Shown: positions 8,688 through 15,787 of the stretch, piece after piece
Layout: each line of letters begins with the position of its first letter
How positions within the stretch are numbered: the first letter of the stretch is position 1
The notes under the pieces: generated by a model
What the model saw: the letters and a program-made list of their open reading frames with translations, nothing else
The model's database searches: none
Told to the model about the DNA's origin: nothing
Translations under genes and position numbers: made by a program
Assembly (NCBI RefSeq): GCF_900110105.1
Contig: NZ_FOCL01000013.1
Span: 104,677 to 168,676, forward strand
Direction of reading: 5' to 3'
DNA: 64,000 bases
Origin: Mucilaginibacter gossypiicola
GTDB lineage: Bacteria; Bacteroidota; Bacteroidia; Sphingobacteriales; Sphingobacteriaceae

Positions 8688-8978
8688 TTAATGAACCCTA
8701 TCTGTTTTATATATGCCCAGCGGACCATCAATAATGTCAGCTATCTGCTGGCTGAACAACTGAAAATGCTCCTGCTTAACATGCTGATCAAGCCCTTCCT
8801 GACTGGCCCAGGTTTCGTGGAAAATAAACTGGGTTTCGTCTGTGGTTGATTGATACAGCTCGTATTGTAAACATGCTTCTTCCTGGCGGGACGCAGCAAC
8901 CAGCTTATCCAAAAAATCTTTCATTTGGGCAGTGGTGCCAGCCTTACACTTCACTAAGGCTGTTAAGTAAATTTTCAT
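8688..8978 (-). CDS. YgiN-like antibiotic biosynthesis monooxygenase (ABM) domain protein
   Basis: 96 residues, the usual size for a single ABM domain. Typical features are an initial beta-strand (KIYLTALVKCKAGT), ETWASQEGLDQHVKQEHF in the middle, and the HxxxxHF region. In E. coli the homologous type ygiN (quinol monooxygenase) lies next to mdaB (quinone reductase), and a quinone redox cycle has been proposed. Here the gene overlaps the end of an MdaB-like gene by 35 nt, so the two are translationally coupled. A role in quinone or quinol detoxification is inference from family and context. Confidence 0.82.
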   Translation of the reverse strand: MKIYLTALVKCKAGTTAQMKDFLDKLVAASRQEEACLQYELYQSTTDETQFIFHETWASQEGLDQHVKQEHFQLFSQQIADIIDGPLGIYKTDRVH

Positions 8979-9582
8979 GGCTTGGGTTGTTTTGTGTAAA
9001 TAGTTTGTTTAAATGTTCCTGGTAGCGTTGCAGGTTCTCCTCAATATTAGCGTTTTTCATCACATCATAAAAGTGAATACTTTCTAAGGGTTGCATGCCT
9101 GTAAAAGCATTCATGCGGTGAAAGCCGAACATCGGACCTTCGTCAACACTGTGCTCATTAAAAAACTCGCCGGGTAGGGTAAAAGCTGTAACCGGTGCAT
9201 TCCATGAGGTGGTAAGCAGGTATTTTTTGCCATGCATCAGTCCGCCGGTACCATAATTAATACCGGGGTTTTCGGCGGTACGGCCGTCGCTGCGATAAAT
9301 GCCGTTTTGATAGCCGGCTGTGAAAACTTCATCGATGTATTTTTTTAAGGCATGCGGCACCTGGAACCACCAAACAGGAGTGTGGTAAATGATTATGTCG
9401 GCCCATTTATAGTTTTCCGCTTCCTGCATAGGGTCATAAGCGTTATTCACGTCGGTTGAACGCACTTCAAAGTCAGGATGTTCAATGAAATATTGTACTG
9501 TAGTATCTAATAGTGTTTTATTGAATTTTCCGCCGGAGTGACCGAAGATCTGTCCACCGTTTATTACAAATATGTTCTTCAT
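8944..9582 (-). CDS. MdaB-like NAD(P)H quinone oxidoreductase (flavodoxin-like fold)
   Basis: 212 residues. The N-terminus VINGGQIFGHSGGKFN is the flavin-phosphate loop of MdaB/NQO-type flavodoxin-like reductases. YHTPVWWFQVPHALKKYID and TAGYQNGIY are family signatures around the flavin. The enzyme reduces quinones by two electrons in the cytoplasm with bound FAD or FMN. The start ATG at 9582 has a TAATTTTG element 25 nt upstream. It is divergent from a LysR regulator gene, which is the standard arrangement for LysR control of an oxidoreductase operon. Confidence 0.88.
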   Translation of the reverse strand: MKNIFVINGGQIFGHSGGKFNKTLLDTTVQYFIEHPDFEVRSTDVNNAYDPMQEAENYKWADIIIYHTPVWWFQVPHALKKYIDEVFTAGYQNGIYRSDGRTAENPGINYGTGGLMHGKKYLLTTSWNAPVTAFTLPGEFFNEHSVDEGPMFGFHRMNAFTGMQPLESIHFYDVMKNANIEENLQRYQEHLNKLFTQNNPSHENLLNSLSEV

Positions 9583-9606
9583 TTATTTTCGTGTTTTAAT
9601 TTTTGT

Positions 9607-9614
9607 CAAAATTA
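9607..9614 (-). promoter_or_regulatory. -7 element of the mdaB-like operon
   Basis: TAATTTTG on the minus strand, 25 nt before the ATG at 9582. Its -33 region coincides with the dyad at 9628-9643, so a LysR protein bound there could control it. Confidence 0.5.
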
Positions 9615-9627
9615 CGGTTGGATTATC

Positions 9628-9643
9628 TACTATTAAAATAGTA
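9628..9643. promoter_or_regulatory. Candidate LysR-type operator dyad
   Basis: A perfect inverted repeat TACTATT-AA-AATAGTA in the divergent mdaB/lysR intergenic region, with a T-N11-A core as expected of LysR boxes. A second perfect palindrome, TATTATAATTATAATA, lies at 9659-9674 directly after the lysR -7 element. Confidence 0.55.
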
Positions 9644-9650
9644 TAATTTA

Positions 9651-9658
9651 TACTTTTG
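9651..9658 (+). promoter_or_regulatory. -7 element of the lysR gene
   Basis: TACTTTTG matches TAnnTTTG and lies 24 nt before the ATG at 9683. It is flanked on both sides by palindromes, consistent with autoregulation. Confidence 0.5.
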
Positions 9659-9682
9659 TATTATAATTATAATAGATAAGCT

Positions 9683-10578
9683 ATGGTTAATTTTGAATGG
9701 TTCCGCACGTTTAAGGCGATATATGAAACTGGTTCGCTAACCGGTGCGGCCGAGGCCTTGTTTATTTCCCAGCCGGGAGTGAGCCTGCATTTAAGCTCGC
9801 TGGAGAGTTATGTAGGCTACAAACTATTTGATCGTACTTCGCGGAAAATGGTATCTACCGAGCGGGGCAAGATCCTGTACAATTATATCCAGGAGTCTAT
9901 TAGTAAGCTGGAAGAAGCTGAGCGGCATTTTCATAAAAGCACCGAAAAGGATGTGCCTACTATAAGTATAGGCATGTGCTTTGAGACTTTTCAGTTCACG
10001 CTCGAATCGTATCTGCCGACGCTGCCCTTTAACGTGATCATCAAATTTGGCGAATACCCCGAAATGCTGGCCGATTTGGATGGCGGTATCCTTGATATGA
10101 TTGTAACACCCCATAAGGGCGACTATAAAGGGTTGGAGTATAAACCGTTTTTTAAGAGCGGATAGTGGTGCTGGCCGGGGCGCAAACACCCACCGATGAA
10201 TTTAATGAACTATTGAAAACTAAGGACCTTAACCAGATTCAAACCTGGCTTAAGGCCCAAATCTGGTACGGCTCATCTGGTGATATGGAGCACCTTCGGC
10301 GTTTCTGGCATATCAACTTTGGTAAGAGGCCCGATTTTAAACCCAATTTCATTGTGCCCAACATGGGCTCTATTCTGCGTTGCCTGAGCGACGGCAAGGG
10401 AATTGCAGTGATCCCTGATTTTCTTTCGCGAAAGGAGAGGGATAGCGGTAATATCAAATTGCTTTGGGAAGGATATAATTTAATCGAGAACACATTGTAC
10501 TTTGGCACCCGCAAAAAATCAATTTATGCAGAGCAGATAGCCATGGTACAGGAAATTTTTGAGCGGGAGATGGTGTAG
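9683..10578 (+). pseudogene. LysR family transcriptional regulator, one-base frameshift
   Basis: The first frame (9683-10165, 160 residues) encodes the LysR helix-turn-helix (TGSLTGAAEALFISQPGVS, YVGYKLFDRTSRKM) and the start of the effector domain, then stops. The second frame (from about 10162 to 10578) continues the effector domain without loss. Restoring one G near 10157 turns FFKSG-stop into FFKERIVVLAG, the expected family sequence, and gives a 298-residue protein of normal LysR size. The lesion is therefore a single-base loss or a sequencing error. No slippery heptamer is present: a -1 slip on the T run would meet a TAA. The probable target is the divergent mdaB-ygiN pair. Confidence 0.8.
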
Positions 10579-10969
10579 ATGAACAATCGACATATTTAGA
10601 GGCTCGGACATCATAAATCATGTCATTGCGAGGAGCAGAACGGGAATGAGTCTTAGGCGCGACGCGGCAATCGCATGTTATACAGGGTGGTTATGCTACC
10701 GTATGGCTGTAAAAAGGTATTGTGTGTTATTAAGCATACGGAACACACACATTACGCGCGCGCCAGCAAAAGGTTAACAAAGGACTCAAATTAAACGGAA
10801 ATTTTTTGTAACAATTGATTTTGGCCGGAAACTAATATAAGTAAAAAATGGTTTGCGGTTCGGTATCTAACAATATCTGATAAAATTGCCTGGGGCCCTG
10901 ATGCCAGATGCAGTATCTATATCATCAAGATAGGAATTCAAAGTATAATAAATCAATAATCTACTGGCC
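10579..10969. other. Intergenic region with a dispersed repeat copy
   Basis: 391 nt without a credible gene. Bases 10619-10703 match the element at 11869-11982 in the same orientation (shared words include TGGCAATCGCATG and TATACAGGGTGG). The rest is AT-rich leader of the CPBP gene. No promoter of the TAnnTTTG type was obvious. Confidence 0.6.
10619..10703. repeat. Dispersed intergenic repeat, copy A
   Basis: Starts near CATGTCATTGCGAGGAGC and runs to TTATGCTACC. It is a direct, diverged copy of 11869-11960. The two copies flank the CPBP protease gene. The CATTGCGAGG / CTTCGTACCTCGCAATGAC theme recurs at about 59671-59693. Confidence 0.65.
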
Positions 10970-11776
10970 ATGAAACGTAGAGCACAATATCAAAAAAACT
11001 GGGTGTATACATTGTTAATGGTGATACTATTCTGTGTTTTTTGTGCAGCTGTTCTGATTATCTGCTCTATACTTTTTAAAGGGATTTCGAAGCCTTTGGA
11101 GGATATTTTGATGGCAGGCATTGCATCTGTTCTGGTCTTTTTAATAACAATACCTTTTTCAAAGTGGGAAAAGTTGTCGCTTAGTAATATAGGTGTAATT
11201 CCTTTTAAGAGATCATTTTTTAAAGTTGTGCTGGGATTGATAATAGGATTGCTGATTTCTGGACTGCATATAACTACGGTTGTTTTTTTTAGCCATATAT
11301 CATTAAACCGGTTTAACGGTACGTCATTTACCACCACAATAGCAATGCTTCTTTTGTATTTATTGACAGCCCTTCGTGAAGAACTTGCATTTAGAGGTTA
11401 TCCGCTGCGCAGTCTTGCCTATTCCATTGGTAACTGGAAAGCGCAGGCTATTATCGCCGTATTTTTTGCTTTAGAACATTTGGCCGGGGGGTATACCTGG
11501 GGACAGGCAATTTTGGGCGCCGCAATAGGTGCTATATTATTTGGAATTGCCGCCCTTCGATCCGGGGGAATAGCACTGCCTCTGGGGATACATACAGCCT
11601 GGAATTTCAGTCAATGGTACGTGGGGTTTAAACTTGAAAAGGGTATGTACGACGCCATAGTTCCGGAAGCATTTCAATCTTCAAATCAAATGGTAATCCA
11701 GGTTTCATACATAGTAATTATGTTGGGAGCAATAGCAGCCTTTTATTTTTATAAATCGCCGCAACATACAGTTTGA
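10970..11776 (+). CDS. CPBP family intramembrane metalloprotease (CAAX protease-like)
   Basis: 268 residues with about eight hydrophobic segments. The CPBP motifs are complete: EELAFRG with Glu137, Glu138 and Arg142, His170 in FALEHLAGG, and His208/Asn212 in LGIHTAWNF. These residues form the glutamate/histidine metal or catalytic site in the membrane. Family members include CAAX prenyl proteases and bacteriocin self-immunity proteins; the substrate here is unknown and no bacteriocin gene is nearby. The gene is monocistronic and sits between two direct copies of a dispersed repeat. Confidence 0.88.
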   Translation: MKRRAQYQKNWVYTLLMVILFCVFCAAVLIICSILFKGISKPLEDILMAGIASVLVFLITIPFSKWEKLSLSNIGVIPFKRSFFKVVLGLIIGLLISGLHITTVVFFSHISLNRFNGTSFTTTIAMLLLYLLTALREELAFRGYPLRSLAYSIGNWKAQAIIAVFFALEHLAGGYTWGQAILGAAIGAILFGIAALRSGGIALPLGIHTAWNFSQWYVGFKLEKGMYDAIVPEAFQSSNQMVIQVSYIVIMLGAIAAFYFYKSPQHTV

Positions 11777-11868
11777 TCTACAGGTAAGGAATTCATTCCA
11801 GGTAGCAATGATCTAGGAGATTTTTGAGGCAGAGACGGTTTGAGGTACTAAAACAAATATAACTGAAA

Positions 11869-11982
11869 ACATGTCGTTGCGGGTAACGAAACAGGAATGA
11901 GCCCAGGCGTGACGTGGCAATCGCATGCTATACAGGGTGGCTATGCTACCTTGCGATTGCTTCATTCCCCGCAATTACATGT
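11869..11982. repeat. Dispersed intergenic repeat, copy B, with inverted ends
   Basis: Begins and ends with ACATGT; the left arm (GTCGTTGCGGGTAACGAA) and the right arm (GATTGCTTCATTCCCCGCAA) are roughly complementary, so the whole unit can fold. It is a direct repeat of 10619-10703 and lies between the convergent CPBP and DoxX genes, where it may act as a terminator. Confidence 0.65.
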
Positions 11983-11990
11983 TTTATTTA

Positions 11991-12386
11991 TCACGAAGCT
12001 ACCGGCGTTGCCGTAAAAATGCTTGCATAATACTTACGATAAGCAAAAAGCAAAAACACCTGTAAAACTATAACGGCCGACCCTACGGGAATACCCGCCG
12101 GCGCCAAAATGGCATGGAAAAGAAATATATTAAGCGAAATAGGCAACAGCACCAATACAAATAGCGCAGTAAAGCGATTAATGAGCAGGAAAAAACCGCT
12201 TGTTATTTCTATTACTTTCATATACTGAAAAAAATAGCCTGAGCCAAACAATCCGCCGCTAAAAGCCTGTGCTTTATCGGTCATGGGCGGTTGGGCCATG
12301 TGCAGGAACTGGAAAAAGAAATTTAAACCAAATACCACGAAGATGAGCCCCAGCAAAATGCGGGCAATTAGTACTGCAATTTTCAT
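11991..12386 (-). CDS. DoxX-like family membrane protein
   Basis: 131 residues from the ATG at 12386, chosen because MKIAVLIARILLGLIFVVFG is the usual DoxX N-terminus; the longer frame to 12446 adds an unrelated hydrophobic tail. There are four predicted membrane helices. The protein has a short polar stretch (FLHMAQPPMTDKAQ) after helix 1, typical of small DoxX/SURF4-like proteins. Family roles are diverse and mostly undefined, including redox and membrane complexes. It is divergent from msrA (about 115 nt), so a shared oxidative-stress role is possible but unproven. Confidence 0.78.
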   Translation of the reverse strand: MKIAVLIARILLGLIFVVFGLNFFFQFLHMAQPPMTDKAQAFSGGLFGSGYFFQYMKVIEITSGFFLLINRFTALFVLVLLPISLNIFLFHAILAPAGIPVGSAVIVLQVFLLFAYRKYYASIFTATPVAS

Positions 12387-12501
12387 AATTAATAGGTTTA
12401 ATACAAGGTTAAACACTAAGTTTAGTAATTTAATTGACATATTCAAATCGTCCTCATATCTAACCGTTTAAACAGGCATCACTTTTGATAAAACGGGGTA
12501 T

Positions 12502-13047
12502 ATGAACATTCAAAAAATAACTTTCGGCAACGGTTGCTTTTGGTGCACCGAAGCCGTTTTTCAATCGCTTAAAGGTGTAACATCAGTAACCTCGGGCTAT
12601 ATGGGGGGTAAGGTTTTAAACCCAACCTATGAGCAGGTTTGTACTGGTGCTACCGGCCATGCCGAAGTGATCCATTTGGAATATGATGCCGATGTGATCT
12701 CGTTTGATGAACTGCTGCTGGTTTTCTTTAAAACACATAACCCAACAACCCTTAACCGCCAGGGTGCTGATGTAGGCACACAATACAGGTCGGCAATATT
12801 TTATTATACTGATGAGCAGAAGCAGGCTTCGGAAGCCATGATCAAAACGCTTACTAACGAGCATGTTTATGACGATCCGATTGTTACCGAAATAACCCCG
12901 GCAAGTGAGTTTTACAGTGCTGAAGATTATCATCAAAACTATTTCAACGATAATCCTAACAAGTCGTACTGTGCGTTTGTTATCCAGCCAAAACTCAATA
13001 AATTTGCCAGGGAGTTTAAGGATAAAATAAAACCGGAGCTGTTGTAA
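12502..13047 (+). CDS. msrA: Peptide-methionine (S)-S-oxide reductase
   Basis: 181 residues, standard length. The catalytic motif GCFWCTEA places the nucleophilic Cys at residue 12. GYMGG, TGHAEV and FKTHNPTTLNRQGADVGTQYRS are conserved MsrA blocks, followed by FYSAEDYHQNY. The enzyme reduces methionine S-sulfoxide in proteins using thioredoxin. There is no signal peptide, so it is cytoplasmic. No MsrB domain is fused or adjacent. A palindromic dispersed repeat begins 9 nt after the stop codon. Confidence 0.96.
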   Translation: MNIQKITFGNGCFWCTEAVFQSLKGVTSVTSGYMGGKVLNPTYEQVCTGATGHAEVIHLEYDADVISFDELLLVFFKTHNPTTLNRQGADVGTQYRSAIFYYTDEQKQASEAMIKTLTNEHVYDDPIVTEITPASEFYSAEDYHQNYFNDNPNKSYCAFVIQPKLNKFAREFKDKIKPELL

Positions 13048-13055
13048 AGAGGCTT

Positions 13056-13126
13056 GTCGTGCTGAGTTTGTCTAAGCATGGTGGACAAGCCCCTCCGCAG
13101 GGGGGCTTCGACAGGCTTTATATGAC
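13056..13126. repeat. Palindromic dispersed repeat unit (GTCxTGCTGAG family), unit 1
   Basis: The ends GTCGTGCTGAGTTTGTC and GCTTCGACAGGCTTTATATGAC are imperfect complements. It is paired with unit 2 at 13143-13212. Together they occupy the whole msrA to phosphatase gap. Confidence 0.7.
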
Positions 13127-13142
13127 ATAATAAAAAACGGGT

Positions 13143-13212
13143 GTCATGCTGAGCCAGTCGAAGCATAGCGGGTTGGGCCTCTGCGCGCGTCCTTCGACAA
13201 GCTCAGGATGAC
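13143..13212. repeat. Palindromic dispersed repeat unit (GTCATGCTGAG family), unit 2
   Basis: Arms GTCATGCTGAGCCAGTCGAA and CTTCGACAAGCTCAGGATGA are near-complementary, giving a stem over about 20 bp with a variable loop. A third unit is at 45773-45843. Such sequences are abundant in intergenic DNA of many bacteria. Confidence 0.75.
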
Positions 13213-13249
13213 AATCCCTCCACACCGACAGCATTTTTAATCAACCATT

Positions 13250-14056
13250 ATGAAAAAAAGCTATAGCTATCTACTATCAGGGCTGTTATTATTCAGCGCT
13301 TGTTCATCCGTTAAAAAAACTGCTACTTCAAGTACCAGCATTGCCAATGATGGTAAGATCTGGGCTTCCTTATGGCAGCAGCGGGCGGCCGAATACAAAG
13401 CGCTATGCTTTCAGGCCTATAACATAGCTAAGCTTAGGGTTGATGAAGGAATCAAGAGCCCCGGCGATAAACCGCTGGCCATTGTTACCGACATCGACGA
13501 AACCCTTCTGGATAATAGTCCTTACGACGCTCACCGTGCTTTACAAAATTTAGATTACAACGATGCCACTTGGAAACAGTGGACAGATAAAGCCATTGCT
13601 GATACCGTACCTGGAGCCCCTGCTTTTTTTAAATATGCGGCATCAAAAGGTATCACTATATTTTACATTACCAATCGTAACGAAAATGAGCGGGCAAGCA
13701 CATTGAGAAATCTGCAGTTGTATAGTTTGCCTTTTGCTGATGATGAACATTTGCTGTTAAAAACCACAACGTCAAGCAAAGAGGCGCGTAGGCTTACCGT
13801 TTTAAAAACACATAACATCCTGCTGCTTTGCGGCGATAACCTGCCCGACTTTGACTTGTTATATGATAATCATCCGGCAGAGGAAAGCAGGGTTGCAACC
13901 ACCCAAAAGCTCCAAAAGGAATTTGGCAGCAGATACATTGTTATTCCCAATCCCTCATACGGAGATTTTGAAGGTGCGTTATTCCAATATAATTACAAAC
14001 TTACCCCGGCCCAAAAAGATTCGGTGATCAGGACTAAAATCAAAGCAGATCAGTAA
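13250..14056 (+). CDS. 5'-nucleotidase, lipoprotein e(P4) family (class C acid phosphatase)
   Basis: 268 residues. The lipobox LFSAC puts the lipidated Cys at residue 18, so it is an outer-membrane or periplasm-facing lipoprotein. The HAD-type motif DIDETLLDN (Asp81, Asp83) and the later ITNRNEN and CGDNLPDFD segments are the four-Asp signature of class C acid phosphatases. In Haemophilus, e(P4) dephosphorylates nucleotides and nicotinamide mononucleotide outside the cytoplasm. Substrate here is inferred from that family. It is monocistronic, preceded by two palindromic repeats. Confidence 0.92.
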   Translation: MKKSYSYLLSGLLLFSACSSVKKTATSSTSIANDGKIWASLWQQRAAEYKALCFQAYNIAKLRVDEGIKSPGDKPLAIVTDIDETLLDNSPYDAHRALQNLDYNDATWKQWTDKAIADTVPGAPAFFKYAASKGITIFYITNRNENERASTLRNLQLYSLPFADDEHLLLKTTTSSKEARRLTVLKTHNILLLCGDNLPDFDLLYDNHPAEESRVATTQKLQKEFGSRYIVIPNPSYGDFEGALFQYNYKLTPAQKDSVIRTKIKADQ

Positions 14057-14269
14057 GGTTTTCTATCGCTTAACAGTTGAGGGGAGACCGGCACTGGGGA
14101 GAAGATATGCAACTTAATTGCCTGTATTTGCGTATATTTACACAACAATACCTCCGCTGTTTTAATTATTTTAGGTGGCTAAAAGCTTTTTACTTAGTTT
14201 AATAAAATAATTAAATGTTTGGATGATGTCATAATGTTGTGGTAAAATGTGCATAAAACGCAAATAAAT

Positions 14270-14281
14270 TGCAAATTTGCA
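14270..14281. promoter_or_regulatory. 12-bp palindrome upstream of the cryptochrome gene
   Basis: TGCAAATTTGCA lies 32 nt before the ATG at 14314. It could be an operator for a regulated photolyase/cryptochrome gene, but an AT-rich palindrome of this length can also arise by chance. Confidence 0.3.
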
Positions 14282-14313
14282 TACTGCATTATTCAGTTAA
14301 CCCCTGTTTAACT

Positions 14314-15615
14314 ATGAGTGATAGAACTATTCTGGTTTGGTTTAGAAATGACTTGCGTATTCATGATAACGAAATATTGTTAGAAGCTGTACGCAAGGCT
14401 GATAAAGTACTGCCGGTTTATTGTTTCGATCCTTATTATTTTCAGCATACCGAAGCGGGGGCTTCAAAAACCGGGAATTTCAGGGCGCGGTTTCTGTTAG
14501 AGGCTGTAGCTGATCTCCGCAAAAATTTACAGGGCTTTGGTGCCGAACTTATTATCAGAATAGGTAACCCGGCAGAGGTGATCCCTCAGCTTGCCGAAGA
14601 GTACCATGTAAATGAAGTGTATCATCACCGTGAGGTAGCCTATGAAGAAACCAATATTTCTGAAGAGGTTGAAGCCGCACTTTGGAAGATGAGGCTTAAC
14701 CTCAAGCATTTCATCGGGCATACGATGTACCACAAGGAGGACCTTCCCTTCCCGATTAAAGATATTCCTGATAGTTTCGCCATTTTTAAAAAGAAAGTGG
14801 AACGCGACAGTAATGTCAGGCAATGCGTGCCAACACCTGATCATATCACTATTCCCGAAATTACTGATGCCGGCGAATTGCCAACTTTACAGCAGTTAGG
14901 TTTAAATGAACCTGTTGATGATATGCGTGCTACCGAATATTTTCAGGGCGGCGAAACCGCGGCTTTGGTGCAACTGCATAAGTGTTTTGCCAATATTGAC
15001 CAGGTGACCAAGCAAAAAAGTGGACGTAATAGTGCTGACTGCTCATCAAAACTTTCTCCATGGATTTCGATTGGATGTATATCGCCAAGGCAGGTTTACT
15101 GGGAAATCCAAAAATATGGGAGCAACGGCAACTTGCTGAAACTTGAATTGCTTTGGCGCGATTATTTCAGGTTCATGTTTAAAAAACACGGACAAAAATT
15201 TATCAAGGCTAAAGATGAAGCTCAAAACACTGACCTTGCTCCGGATGCCGACCTGTTGCTCCAAAAATGGAAAAACGGCGAAACCGGGGTACCCCTGATA
15301 GATGCTGCTATGCATGAGCTTAATGCTACGGGCTTTATCAGCAATCAAAACCGACAAATCGTAGCGGGCTATTTGGTAAACACCCTTAAAGCCGACTGGA
15401 CACAGGGTGCCGCTTATTTTGAAGAAAAGCTTATTGACTATTCACCTGCCAGTAACTGGGGTAATTGGGCCTTTATTGCCGGAGTTAATGATGCTAAAGA
15501 AAGTAAATACACTATAGCCACCAAGCTACCCAAAGAGCTGGAAGCCAAAACCGATTTTGTGAATACCTGGCAACCGTCATCCATTGATGAGGCCGGGGAT
15601 TTGGTTAGCGCTTAA
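14314..15615 (+). CDS. DASH family cryptochrome / deoxyribodipyrimidine photolyase
   Basis: 433 residues from the ATG at 14314 (MSDRTILVWFRNDLRIHDN). The upstream extension lacks an ATG and is not family-like. The N-terminal alpha/beta photolyase domain spans about residues 5-135. KTGNFRARFLLEAVADLRKN is the DASH-type signature, and the C-terminal helical FAD domain includes ELLWRDYFRFM, NATGFISNQNRQIVAGYLV and the DW-to-NWGNWAF segment. DASH proteins repair cyclobutane dimers, mainly in single-stranded DNA, using FAD and an antenna cofactor. It is monocistronic. The usual Trp electron chain cannot be verified by eye. Confidence 0.9.
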   Translation: MSDRTILVWFRNDLRIHDNEILLEAVRKADKVLPVYCFDPYYFQHTEAGASKTGNFRARFLLEAVADLRKNLQGFGAELIIRIGNPAEVIPQLAEEYHVNEVYHHREVAYEETNISEEVEAALWKMRLNLKHFIGHTMYHKEDLPFPIKDIPDSFAIFKKKVERDSNVRQCVPTPDHITIPEITDAGELPTLQQLGLNEPVDDMRATEYFQGGETAALVQLHKCFANIDQVTKQKSGRNSADCSSKLSPWISIGCISPRQVYWEIQKYGSNGNLLKLELLWRDYFRFMFKKHGQKFIKAKDEAQNTDLAPDADLLLQKWKNGETGVPLIDAAMHELNATGFISNQNRQIVAGYLVNTLKADWTQGAAYFEEKLIDYSPASNWGNWAFIAGVNDAKESKYTIATKLPKELEAKTDFVNTWQPSSIDEAGDLVSA

Positions 15616-15755
15616 ATATTATCTGTACCAAAATATTTTATATCCGTTTCAAAACAAGATGCCATAATTTGAGTTTTCACCCCAAAGGGTAAAATAAGCC
15701 TAATAATGGTTAAATTTCTTTACAATTAATTATGAAGTATATAGCGGTATATCAT

Positions 15756-15763
15756 TACTTTTG
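15756..15763 (+). promoter_or_regulatory. -7 element of sucA
   Basis: TACTTTTG, 24 nt before the sucA ATG at 15788, matches TAnnTTTG. No clear TTG at the -33 spacing. It also shows that an in-frame TTG at 15761 is promoter sequence rather than a start codon. Confidence 0.55.
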
Positions 15764-15787
15764 TACCGTTTTAAAGATCAGTTTCAC

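Noticed and set aside
10140..10170. Programmed -1 frameshift as explanation of the split lysR gene
   Set aside because: A -1 slip on the T run leads to an immediate TAA, and no X-XXY-YYZ heptamer sits at the required junction. A missing base is simpler.
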